Notes: a model not told the origin generated them from the sequence alone. A stretch of DNA of 6,411 nt from an uncultured Coriobacteriaceae bacterium (GCA_900550385.1 URRZ01000103.1:1-6411); one strand, 5' to 3'. Counted from the stretch's first letter, positions 1 to 5,380 are shown. Numbers and translations: made by a program.

Positions 1-267
1 GTCGAGCTGCTCCCACGTCCTCCCGCGCCTGCGGTAGGCGTCGGCGCACACGCGGCGCGCCACGGCGAGCAGGAATGCGAGCGGCTTGCCCCGGTCGCGG
101 TAGCCCGGCAGTCCCCTCACGAACCGCAGGAACGTCTCCTGCGTCGCGTCGAGGGCGTCGTCGTAGGTGGGCGCATGGCGCCTGCAGTACGCCAGGACGT
201 CGTCGTAATGCTCCTCGACGACGCGCCGCGCGCCCTCCTCGTCAAGGCCCTTCCCGGCGAATCCCAA
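1..267 (-). CDS. ECF-like RNA polymerase sigma factor, 5' part (runs off window start)
   Basis: This minus-strand reading frame stays open to base 1, giving the first 89 residues of a protein cut by the window edge. It reads as sigma-70 region 2: an early EEHYDDVLAYCRR helix (residues 18-30), then DALDATQETFLRF (37-49) in place of the usual D-x-E-D-x-x-Q-E-x-F motif, then GKPLAFLLAVARRVCADAYRRR (60-81), which matches the conserved core-binding and -10 recognition helices. Such proteins direct RNA polymerase to a small regulon, often under an anti-sigma factor. I chose the TTG at 265-267 because a perfect AAGGAG (274-279) sits 6 nt upstream; an in-frame ATG at 292-294 has no Shine-Dalgarno sequence. 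Region 4 lies beyond the window, so an ECF-type factor is likely but a related short sigma-like protein is possible. The hydrophobic AFLLAVA stretch replaces the more usual W-L-x-x-I-A-R-N pattern. Confidence 0.8.
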   Translation of the reverse strand, partial: MGFAGKGLDEEGARRVVEEHYDDVLAYCRRHAPTYDDALDATQETFLRFVRGLPGYRDRGKPLAFLLAVARRVCADAYRRRGRTWEQLD

Positions 268-303
268 GCCCCTCTCCTTCCGTCCTCGCCCCATATAACG
301 TTC

Positions 304-330
304 GGGGAGCGCGGGATGAGCGCGCTCCCC
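304..330. repeat. perfect 10-bp inverted repeat between the VanZ/RDD gene and the sigma gene
   Basis: GGGGAGCGCG (304-313) and CGCGCTCCCC (321-330) are exact inverse complements around a 7-nt loop. In the direction of the flanking minus-strand genes the hairpin lies after the VanZ/RDD stop and 37 nt before the sigma start. No T-run follows it on that strand; a T-run (complement of 333-338) precedes it instead. It is therefore not a textbook intrinsic terminator for the upstream gene. It could be a factor-dependent terminator, an mRNA-processing hairpin or an operator for the sigma gene. Confidence 0.6.
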
Positions 331-392
331 TGAAAAAAGGTTCGAAATCCTTGGCATCGCGAGGGCGGCGCGCTCTCCGAACCCGACCCCGC

Positions 393-1412
393 CTAGATCA
401 GGTCGTAGGGCATCTTCCGCTTGAAGAGGTAGAACGCAAGGCACGCGAGCGGGACCAGGGTCAGGCGGGGCTCGATGCCCGGAAGGCCGACCGCGCACAG
501 GATCACGAACGTCCGCGCCGCGTAGAACGCAACCCGTCGCGCCCCCTGGCGCTCGCGCGTCTCGCACGTCATGCGAACGAACGCGCCGCCCGGGGTCTGG
601 CCGCCGCGCCGCCATGGGACGGCGACCTCGACCGCGAGCACCGCCGCGGTCCCCAAAAGCGCCAAGACGGGCAGCGAGGCGACGGAGGCGGGAGGTCCGC
701 CCAGGGCGCAGAGCGCAAGCAGCAGCCCGGACCCGGCGATGGCGGACGCCGCCGCGGCGAGCGCCATGTCGATGCAGAAGGCCACCGTCCGCCTCACGAT
801 GCCGGGGCTCGCCGTGACGGCGGCGGGCGCGAGCCTGCCGGGGTCGGGCAGGACGCGCAGCGACGCCCTCGCCAGCAGCCAACCGCAGAACGCCCCGAGC
901 GTGTTCGTCGCCAGGTCGGTCGTCTCGAACGTGCGGTACGCGTACGGGTAGACGCCGAACAGGCCGGTGAGCTGGGCGAGCTCGATGCCGAGCGACGCCA
1001 GGAAGCCCAAGGCGGCCGACGCGGGCGCGCCGAGCCGCATGCCGCGGCCCGCGATGAAGCCGAACGGGACGAAGAGCGCGACGTTGGCGACCAGCTGCGC
1101 CACGGCGGGCGCCCCGTCTGCCGCGATGTCGCCCACGAAGTGCAGCGGGTTCCAGATGGGGTCGAGGCCGTAGGTGATGCCGGGGCCCGAATCGCCCTCG
1201 GGCAGCGGGTAGAGCGTGAAGCACACGAGGCCCAGCAGGTAGAGCACCGACAGGTACGCGCCCGCCGCGGATAGTGGCCTGATGCGCCCGTCGCGGCGGT
1301 AGAGGATCGCCAGGATGGGCAGCGTGAGCGCGAACGACGCGAACGGCCAGGCGACCAGCGCCGCCGCGAAGCTCTCGCTGTAGCTCGAGAGGAACCGTCC
1401 CAGAAAGCCCAT
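393..1412 (-). CDS. VanZ-domain and RDD-domain fusion membrane protein
   Basis: This 339-residue integral membrane protein has two recognisable parts. Residues about 20-185 carry the VanZ pattern: N110 then LFVPFG (113-118), S140, E144 and Q147 in one helix, then R160, TDL (165-167) and NTLGA (170-174). Residues about 204-335 look like an RDD domain: RRTVAFCID (207-215) gives the conserved Arg and Asp, and GGQTPGG (270-276) is the usual mid-domain motif. VanZ is named for low-level teicoplanin resistance, but most VanZ-like proteins are uncharacterised envelope proteins. RDD domains are also poorly defined membrane modules, some linked to transport or ion homeostasis. The start is supported by AAGGAG 5 nt before the ATG. 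The C terminus ends in a basic FKRKMPYDLI tail. It is followed on the same strand by the sigma factor gene 125 nt on. Antibiotic resistance should not be assumed from the VanZ label. Confidence 0.85.
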   Translation of the reverse strand: MGFLGRFLSSYSESFAAALVAWPFASFALTLPILAILYRRDGRIRPLSAAGAYLSVLYLLGLVCFTLYPLPEGDSGPGITYGLDPIWNPLHFVGDIAADGAPAVAQLVANVALFVPFGFIAGRGMRLGAPASAALGFLASLGIELAQLTGLFGVYPYAYRTFETTDLATNTLGAFCGWLLARASLRVLPDPGRLAPAAVTASPGIVRRTVAFCIDMALAAAASAIAGSGLLLALCALGGPPASVASLPVLALLGTAAVLAVEVAVPWRRGGQTPGGAFVRMTCETRERQGARRVAFYAARTFVILCAVGLPGIEPRLTLVPLACLAFYLFKRKMPYDLI

Positions 1413-1461
1413 CGCCGCTCCTTCCCTTCGCCGGGCATCCTTTCCTGGAACGATTGTCCGG

Positions 1462-1477
1462 CCCCGTCCTTACGGGG
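1462..1477. repeat. short hairpin in the divergent spacer
   Basis: CCCCGT (1462-1467) and ACGGGG (1472-1477) form a 6-bp stem with a 4-nt loop, in the upstream leader of the VanZ/RDD gene. No T-run follows on either strand, so terminator function is not supported. The rest of the 227-nt divergent spacer holds the palindromic element at 1511-1541 and a weak promoter-like hexamer before the lipoprotein gene. Confidence 0.35.
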
Positions 1478-1510
1478 TCCTTGCGGCCAGGTTATGAAAG
1501 GCTTTCAATG

Positions 1511-1541
1511 CCGCTTCCGGGAAGCGGGATGAGGCAGCTCC
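1511..1541. repeat. palindromic intergenic element, copy A
   Basis: CCGCTTCC (1511-1518) and GGAAGCGG (1520-1527) form a perfect 8-bp inverted repeat around a single G. The segment 1512-1541 matches 4341-4370, in another intergenic spacer, at 25 of 30 positions without gaps, including the first 12 bases. The shared part runs past the palindrome through GGATG and ends in CTCC, so the similarity is not only the palindrome. It may be a small dispersed repeat or a shared protein or RNA site; its function is unknown. Confidence 0.5.
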
Positions 1542-1597
1542 GTTTACGGCACCCAAACAAACGGCGCCATCGGAGGGAAGACCCCGTCCGGCTCGTA

Positions 1598-1603
1598 TAG
1601 AAT
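1598..1603 (+). promoter_or_regulatory. possible -10 element upstream of the lipoprotein gene
   Basis: TAGAAT (1598-1603) matches the sigma-70 -10 consensus at 5 of 6 positions and lies 37 nt before the lipoprotein ATG. No convincing -35 hexamer is present at 16-18 nt upstream, so this is a weak call. Confidence 0.25.
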
Positions 1604-1639
1604 GGATCCGCTGTCCGATCCAGGGAGAAAGGCGGGCCC

Positions 1640-2203
1640 ATGAAGAACAGGCGCAAAGGGACCTCCTCGACAAGCCCCAAAGCCACAGCGCGCCTCGCGC
1701 TGGGGGCGCTGCTCGCCGCCGCCCTCGCCCTCCCGCTCGGAGGGTGCTTCGGCATCCCCGGCACAGACGAGATCGCCGGAAAGGCCGAAGAAGTCGCCTC
1801 CCAAGCCGAGGAGCTCGCGTCCCAAGCGCAGGAGCTCGCCGACACGCTCTCCAGCGTCGAATGGGGCAAGGTCTCCCGCCTCGTCGTGAAGGATGCAGCG
1901 TCCGGGAAAGTCGTGCGCGAGGTGACCGATCAGGGCGAGATCGAGCGGGCGTTCGCCCCCCTCTCGGACGAGAACGGCCTCGCCTCGGCGCCGGAGGAGC
2001 CCGCTGAATACATCTTCGAACTCTGGGAGCCCGAGACGATAAAAGCCGGACAGGATGCCAGCGATGTCAAGGAGTACAAGGGCCTTGAGGCGACCACCTA
2101 CGAGAGCTCGCCTGTCGTGACGCTCGAGATGAGCCCCATCGGGCTCAGGCTCCACATCTCCTCGCAGGCCGCGGCCGACTCGCTGCGCGGCCTTGCAGGA
2201 TAG
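1640..2203 (+). CDS. putative secreted lipoprotein with N-terminal coiled coil, function unknown
   Basis: This 187-residue protein begins with a basic segment (MKNRRK), then a hydrophobic stretch of about residues 19-33, ending in the lipobox-like LGGC with Cys36 as the predicted lipidation site. The mature protein would be attached to the outer face of the membrane. Just after the Cys, residues about 48-70 form three near-identical heptads (EEVASQA, EELASQA, QELADTL), a clear short coiled coil. The rest (about 75-187) is a small globular region with alternating strands (KVSRLVVKDA, EYIFELWEP, SPVVTLEMSPIGLRLHIS). I do not recognise its family. AAAGG (1628-1632) lies 7 nt before the ATG. The gene is divergent from the VanZ/RDD gene and looks monocistronic. 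The heptads suggest oligomerisation or spacing from the membrane. Confidence 0.8.
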   Translation: MKNRRKGTSSTSPKATARLALGALLAAALALPLGGCFGIPGTDEIAGKAEEVASQAEELASQAQELADTLSSVEWGKVSRLVVKDAASGKVVREVTDQGEIERAFAPLSDENGLASAPEEPAEYIFELWEPETIKAGQDASDVKEYKGLEATTYESSPVVTLEMSPIGLRLHISSQAAADSLRGLAG

Positions 2204-2245
2204 AACCTACTCGCCGGATTATCTTTGCGCTCACTCCCGTTAGTC

Positions 2246-2278
2246 TGCATTCGTTCCCGCCTCATCGATCGGAATGCA
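2246..2278. promoter_or_regulatory. inverted repeat upstream of the GG-leader peptide gene
   Basis: TGCATTC (2246-2252) and GAATGCA (2272-2278) are perfect 7-bp arms separated by 19 nt. They lie just upstream of a possible extended -10, TGATATACC (2284-2292), which has TGn and four of six -10 bases. If that promoter is real, the arms cover the -35 region and would suit an operator for a dimeric regulator. No good -35 hexamer is seen, which would fit activator dependence or no promoter at all. Confidence 0.35.
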
Positions 2279-2330
2279 CCCGCTGATATACCCGGATCAA
2301 ACGAAACCTCCGGAGAGAAAGAAGGCAGCC

Positions 2331-2546
2331 ATGACGAACCCCGATGAGAAGACCAACGTGATCAATGACGCCGATCTTGATGCAGTGGCGGGCGGACTGA
2401 CGATCGAAGAGATGTACGAACAGGTGAAAGAAGAGCTCGATTCCGGTGTCAAAGGTCGCTTCCTCGACGGTGCAGGCGATGCGGAGCCCGAGGCGAACGG
2501 ATTCTCCCGCCTTTCGCCGAAGCAGATCCGCGATCAGATCATCTAG
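2331..2546 (+). CDS. small peptide with double-glycine (GG) leader; possible bacteriocin or RiPP-type secreted peptide
   Basis: This encodes 71 residues. Residues 1-22 look like a double-glycine leader: polar and acidic, with INDADLDAVAGG (11-22) ending in Gly21-Gly22, the pattern cut by peptidase-containing ABC exporters of the bacteriocin type. The predicted mature part, residues 23-71, starts LTIEEMYEQ and ends KQIRDQII. It has no Cys, only four Ser/Thr, and about 11 acidic against 6 basic residues, so lanthionine or thiazole chemistry has little substrate and a classic cationic bacteriocin is unlikely. The ATG at 2331 is chosen because GAAGG (2321-2325) lies 5 nt upstream; an in-frame ATG at 2274 would add 19 poorly leader-like residues and lacks a ribosome site. 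No transporter, modification enzyme or immunity gene is adjacent. It could instead be a signalling peptide or a decoy small protein; the GG reading is sound, the function is not known. Confidence 0.75.
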   Translation: MTNPDEKTNVINDADLDAVAGGLTIEEMYEQVKEELDSGVKGRFLDGAGDAEPEANGFSRLSPKQIRDQII

Positions 2547-2613
2547 TGCGCCGCTTCGCTGTCCTTTGGGCAAATCTCCCTCTGGTGCCATGAACTCGAC
2601 CATGTTCAGATGC

Positions 2614-2639
2614 CGCACGCAATAATTTGTGCGTTAACG
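2614..2639. repeat. short inverted repeat and palindrome in AT-rich spacer
   Basis: CGCAC (2614-2618) and GTGCG (2629-2633) form a 5-bp inverted repeat around an AT-rich centre and overlap the 8-bp palindrome CGTTAACG (2632-2639). They sit between the GG-leader gene and the flavodoxin-fold gene, in a 259-nt spacer that is noticeably more AT-rich than its surroundings. No T-run makes it a standard terminator. It could be a regulator site, but chance is possible. Confidence 0.3.
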
Positions 2640-2767
2640 GGTTTATATCGAATTTCCAAGCGAAATAACGGCGCCGAACCACCCTAAAACCGCCGCGAAA
2701 AACTTTCCGCCGGTCAAATGCGCGTAAAGAATGAATCGGCGAAACCGCGAAAGCCCGATGACCCTCC

Positions 2768-2773
2768 TATACT
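2768..2773 (+). promoter_or_regulatory. possible -10 element of the flavodoxin-fold gene
   Basis: TATACT (2768-2773) matches the -10 consensus at 5 of 6 positions and lies 32 nt before the ATG at 2806. At 17 nt upstream there is no TTGACA-like hexamer. Instead a small inverted repeat, ATCGG (2735-2739) and CCGAT (2755-2759), straddles that position. A regulated promoter is plausible. Confidence 0.4.
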
Positions 2774-2805
2774 TGCGCTAACGCGCCTATCGTGAGGAGG
2801 AGCCC

Positions 2806-3354
2806 ATGCGGGCGATCGTCGCATACTGTTCGCAGACCGGATCGGCAGAAATGTACGCGCACTGGCTCGCGGAGGATCTAGAATGCCGCGCCGTGCCAAT
2901 CGCGAGCCTCGAGCGAGAAGGCAAAGAGTGCGACACCGCAGTGTTCTGCAGCTGGTTTCACGCCGCCTCGATTAAGGGAGCGAAGGAATTCCAAGCCTAC
3001 ATGGCGGCGCATCCAGAAAAGACCTATGCCGTCGTCGCCGTAGGCGCCACGCCCATGCCGTGCGAGGAGTGGCCCGCATCCGAGCACGAAAAAGCGTTTC
3101 GCCGCTCCTTCCCCGCCGACCGTTACCCCGATCTGCTGTGGTGCTACTGCCAAGGCGGTTTTCATTTCGATCGGCTTGGCGCCTTCGACAAGATGGCGAT
3201 GCGCGTCTATTTCCGCATGCTTGAAAAAAGCGCGAAGGACGGCTGCGCCCGAAGCGCAACGGCGCTCGAGAACATGAAAGCGGGCTTCGACGGGTGCGAT
3301 CGATCCTACCTCGAACCCGTGCTGCAAGCGCTTCGCAGCCAAGCGGAAGCATAG
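2806..3354 (+). CDS. flavodoxin-fold protein (flavodoxin/HemG-like)
   Basis: This 182-residue protein opens with AIVAYCSQTGSAEMYA (3-18): a first beta strand followed by the S-x-T-G-x-A phosphate-binding loop of flavodoxins. CDTAVFCSWFHAASIKG is the next strand with the loop expected to cover the flavin ring, and KTYAVVAVGATPMP is the following strand and loop. It resembles the long-chain flavodoxin-domain proteins related to HemG, which bind FMN and carry electrons or reduce or oxidise small molecules in the cytoplasm. Its partner is not identifiable from context. It has many Cys residues, including C8 inside the phosphate loop, but no CxxC ferredoxin cluster. AGGAGG (2795-2800) lies 5 nt before the ATG. 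The gene appears monocistronic: a GC hairpin follows the stop directly and the next gene has its own spacer. A protoporphyrinogen oxidase role is possible but not shown. Confidence 0.75.
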   Translation: MRAIVAYCSQTGSAEMYAHWLAEDLECRAVPIASLEREGKECDTAVFCSWFHAASIKGAKEFQAYMAAHPEKTYAVVAVGATPMPCEEWPASEHEKAFRRSFPADRYPDLLWCYCQGGFHFDRLGAFDKMAMRVYFRMLEKSAKDGCARSATALENMKAGFDGCDRSYLEPVLQALRSQAEA

Positions 3355-3355
3355 C

Positions 3356-3375
3356 GCGCCGCCTCGCCACGGCGC
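3356..3375 (+). terminator. GC-rich hairpin right after the flavodoxin-fold gene, no T-run
   Basis: GCGCCG (3356-3361) and CGGCGC (3370-3375) form a perfect all-GC 6-bp stem with an 8-nt loop, beginning one base after the stop codon. Its position suits a transcription end, but no T-run follows. It would be a non-canonical or factor-assisted terminator, or only an mRNA 3' end stabiliser. Confidence 0.35.
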
Positions 3376-3541
3376 CATCGCAAAAGCCGCTCCGATCAGC
3401 ACAGGCAGCGGCGTAAAGTTGATAGGCGTCGCCCCTGCCAACGTAGAGCCGTCGCGAATTCGCAGGATTTCGAGCGCGCTTCTATGCCACAATAGGCTCA
3501 GGGCATTGGCGGAACCAGCACGGCGGAGAGGAGGGAGCGAC

Positions 3542-4333
3542 ATGAACGAGTCGAGCCTTGGCATGATCGTCGCCCTCACGGTTCCCTTCCTGGGAACCGT
3601 TTTGGGTTCTTCGTTCGTGTTCTTCCTGAAGCGCGCCATGGGCGAGCTCGTGCAGAAGGCGCTGCTGGGGTTCGCGGCGGGCGTCATGATCGCCGCTTCG
3701 GTGTGGAGCCTGCTCATCCCCGCCATCGAGAACGCCGAAGCGCAGGGCATGACGGGCTGGATGCCCGCTTCGATAGGCTTCCTGCTGGGCATCGGGCTGT
3801 TGCTGGCCATCGACCATTTCCTTCCCCACCAGCACTTGGACGATCCGCAGCCCGAGGGCATGCCATCCCGCATGAAGAAGCCCACCATGCTGATTTTCGC
3901 GGTGGCGCTGCACAACCTGCCCGAGGGCATGGCGGTGGGCGTCGTGCTTGCCGGCTTCCTTACGGGAGAGGCCGCTATCGCGCTTGCCGGCGTGATCAGC
4001 CTTGCTGTGGGCATCGCCATCCAGAACGTTCCGGAGGGCGCCATCATCTCCATGCCGTTGGTGTCGTGCGGGCTCACGCGGAAAAAGGCGTTTCTGTACG
4101 GCGTCGCGTCGGGCGCAGTGGAGCCGCTGGGCGCCGCCCTGATGGTCGCGTGCATCGGGTTCATGACGCCCGCCCTGCCCTACATTCTGGCCTTTGCCGC
4201 AGGCGCCATGATGTACGTGGTGGTGGAAGAGCTGATCCCTGAAACCCAAGCGGGGAAGCACACCAACGTGGGCGCTGTGGCCCTGGCGCTCGGTTTCGTG
4301 CTCATGATGATCCTGGACGTGGCGCTGGGATAG
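3542..4333 (+). CDS. ZIP-family divalent metal transporter
   Basis: This 263-residue polytopic membrane protein would carry Zn2+ or other divalent cations such as Fe2+ or Mn2+ into the cytoplasm. The ZIP metal-site motifs are clear: HNLPEG at residues 124-129 and QNVPEG at 161-166, in the two adjacent helices that form the binuclear metal site, followed by SGAVEPLGA (190-198) with E194. The loop between the third and fourth helices is short and has one small His cluster (HQH, 96-98), possibly a metal sensor or capture site. About eight hydrophobic segments fill the length, as in the GufA/ZupT branch. The first motif is H-N and the second Q-N, an asymmetry seen within that branch. The ATG at 3542 follows AGGAGG (3529-3534) by 7 nt; the frame is open further upstream but no better start exists. 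It ends convergent to the YjbR gene. The transported metal cannot be told from sequence. Confidence 0.92.
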   Translation: MNESSLGMIVALTVPFLGTVLGSSFVFFLKRAMGELVQKALLGFAAGVMIAASVWSLLIPAIENAEAQGMTGWMPASIGFLLGIGLLLAIDHFLPHQHLDDPQPEGMPSRMKKPTMLIFAVALHNLPEGMAVGVVLAGFLTGEAAIALAGVISLAVGIAIQNVPEGAIISMPLVSCGLTRKKAFLYGVASGAVEPLGAALMVACIGFMTPALPYILAFAAGAMMYVVVEELIPETQAGKHTNVGAVALALGFVLMMILDVALG

Positions 4334-4340
4334 GTTCGGG

Positions 4341-4370
4341 CGCTTCCGGGAAACCGGATGTGTCAACTCC
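4341..4370. repeat. palindromic intergenic element, copy B
   Basis: This segment begins 8 nt after the ZIP stop codon and matches 1512-1541 at 25 of 30 positions. Here the palindrome is degraded: CGCTTCCGGGAA is kept, but the right arm reads ACCGG. The position between convergent genes argues against a promoter role for this copy. Confidence 0.5.
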
Positions 4371-4382
4371 TGCCCTCGCAGG
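4369..4382. terminator. small hairpin between the convergent ZIP and YjbR genes
   Basis: CCTGC (4369-4373) and GCAGG (4378-4382) form a 5-bp stem with a 4-nt loop midway between the ZIP stop and the YjbR stop. The placement suits a bidirectional transcript end, but no T-run is present on either strand, so the call is weak. Confidence 0.25.
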
Positions 4383-4420
4383 CTACGACAAGTTCGCTGC
4401 GCACGCTTGCGGGATAGAGT

Positions 4421-4804
4421 CTACCCACCAACGATTTCACGCTGCACGCGTTTCGGCAGCTTGGCGAAGACGAGGCCGTAGCTCATGTCGCAAAGGCCGA
4501 GCACGAGGCTCTCGGGAAGGTCTGCGTCGAGATCGACCGAGATCCACGTGCGCCCGTCGGAGTAGTAGCCGGGCAGGATCGCGTCGGGATATTCGGCGCG
4601 CAGCTCCAGTATGCGGTCGGGGTCGCACTTGAGCGACAGCAGGTGCCGTCCCGCATAGGGAGCTTTCGCGTCCAGCGACGCCTCGAACTCACAGGCGAAC
4701 TGCCTACCGCCCACCCAATAGACCATCCAGCCCCACTTCTCGTGGAAGGCCTTGGACGCACCGGGGTGCGAGAGCAGCCGCCTGTCGATCGTCGCGAAGT
4801 CCAT
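4421..4804 (-). CDS. MmcQ/YjbR family protein (DUF419), third gene of a toxin-antitoxin operon
   Basis: This 127-residue protein has the MmcQ/YjbR layout: an N-terminal helix, HEKWGWMVYWVGGRQFA (21-37) as strands, LLSLKCDP (55-62), YPDAILPGYYSDGRTWISVDLD (72-93) and the family-ending SYGLVFAKLPKRVQ (108-121). Members adopt a CyaY-like fold. Some are described as DNA-binding, but the cellular role is generally unknown. I chose the ATG at 4804 over the GTG at 4807 because AGGG (4811-4814), overlapping the antitoxin stop codon, is 6 nt from the ATG and only 3 from the GTG. Only 8 nt separate it from the antitoxin stop, so it is almost certainly co-transcribed with, and perhaps translationally coupled to, the toxin and antitoxin genes. 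The family itself is common outside such operons, so the association may be incidental. Confidence 0.88.
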   Translation of the reverse strand: MDFATIDRRLLSHPGASKAFHEKWGWMVYWVGGRQFACEFEASLDAKAPYAGRHLLSLKCDPDRILELRAEYPDAILPGYYSDGRTWISVDLDADLPESLVLGLCDMSYGLVFAKLPKRVQREIVGG

Positions 4805-4812
4805 CACGCACC

Positions 4813-5103
4813 CTACACAATGCCCGCCGCGTCCAAATCTCGGTCGACAAGCTGACGCAGGTAATCCGATCTCTTAAGGCCAAGCTGACTTGCACGACGA
4901 TCGATGAGCTCGATTTTGCGAATCGGCTCTTTGAACCCAACCTGACGCATTTCCTCACCGAACTTCAACGGCCTGCCGACAACCACCTCGCCGCGAGGTT
5001 CGCCGTGCAGAATGCCCTCCGATGCGTCTTTCTCCCATGCGTCAAGTTGCTCTTCCGTGATACCGAAACGCTTTTCTATCTCGCGGGCATCCATGACCTT
5101 CAT
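4813..5103 (-). CDS. ribbon-helix-helix antitoxin (BrnA/CopG-like)
   Basis: This 96-residue protein has a C-terminal ribbon-helix-helix domain at about residues 52-90: a strand around MRQVGFKEP, helix IRKIELIDRRASQLG (61-75), a turn, then KRSDYLRQLVDRDL (77-90) with the K/R-S-x-Y/L-x-R pattern of the second helix. The N-terminal half contains FGITEEQLDAWEKDASEG (13-30) and GEVVVGRPLKFGEE (38-51), a layout common in short actinobacterial antitoxins whose N-terminal part contacts the toxin. It should bind and neutralise the upstream-encoded protein and repress their shared promoter through the palindrome at 5381-5397. Its ATG overlaps the toxin stop in ATGA (5100-5103), indicating translational coupling. 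The order toxin then antitoxin, with a C-terminal DNA-binding domain, resembles BrnTA. The exact family name is an inference. Confidence 0.82.
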   Translation of the reverse strand: MKVMDAREIEKRFGITEEQLDAWEKDASEGILHGEPRGEVVVGRPLKFGEEMRQVGFKEPIRKIELIDRRASQLGLKRSDYLRQLVDRDLDAAGIV

Positions 5104-5366
5104 TTCCGCCTCCTCGCCAACCCCAGTTCCTCAAGCACGTTTCGCGTCGGCGGCTCCATCGCATGAAATATGACGGTTCCAAACTGCCTTGTAGCCGCAA
5201 CGATCTCGATGAGTCTTCCCATACGATCGTACCCCACCACAACCACCTCCCCTTCACGGGGAGCACCACGATACTGCTTTCTAACGAAATTCTCCCATGC
5301 GTAGACAATGTCTTCTTGCGAAATACCGTGCTTGAAAGCATGATCGGCAATGATCAAGTCATCCAT
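5100..5366 (-). CDS. putative BrnT/RelE-superfamily toxin
   Basis: This 88-residue basic protein has the length and pattern of BrnT-like toxins of the RelE superfamily: an early helix with KHGIS (12-16), then GEVVVVGYDRMGRLIEIVAA (39-58) as two strands joined by a G-R turn, TVIFHAM (64-70) as the last strand, and EPPTRNVLEEL (71-81) as a closing helix. Such toxins usually cleave mRNA; candidate functional residues are H13, R51, E54, H68 and R75. The conserved start of DUF497 proteins (F-x-W-D-x-x-K) is missing, so it may belong to a neighbouring, less described family. GGAGGA (5373-5378) lies 6 nt before the ATG. It is the promoter-proximal gene, followed with a 4-nt overlap by the antitoxin. 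Toxicity is inferred from fold pattern and context, not from a proven catalytic motif. Confidence 0.7.
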   Translation of the reverse strand: MDDLIIADHAFKHGISQEDIVYAWENFVRKQYRGAPREGEVVVVGYDRMGRLIEIVAATRQFGTVIFHAMEPPTRNVLEELGLARRRK

Positions 5367-5380
5367 GCGATGTCCTCCGC

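Noticed and set aside
75..1274. Long plus-strand open frame (399 codons) opposite the VanZ/RDD gene
   Set aside because: It is an Arg/Glu/Gly-rich low-complexity translation with no domain, antisense to a clear membrane protein; typical of GC-rich DNA.
2274..2330. Upstream ATG for the GG-leader peptide
   Set aside because: It has no Shine-Dalgarno sequence and overlaps the inverted repeat and possible -10; the ATG at 2331 gives a leader of normal length.
2590..2625. Eleven-codon frame MNSTMFRCRTQ after the GG-leader gene
   Set aside because: No ribosome site and no conserved feature; most likely chance.
3419..3541. Upstream extension of the ZIP gene
   Set aside because: The added 41 residues are basic and unlike a ZIP N terminus, while AGGAGG sits 7 nt before the ATG at 3542.
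2878..4164. Long minus-strand open frame across the flavodoxin-fold and ZIP genes
   Set aside because: It runs antisense through two well-supported genes with strong ribosome sites and conserved motifs, and its translation is compositionally odd. Only the spacer part is kept as a low-interest remark.
3482..4366. Minus-strand open frame opposite the ZIP gene
   Set aside because: His/Arg/Gln-rich antisense shadow with no ribosome site or recognisable motif.
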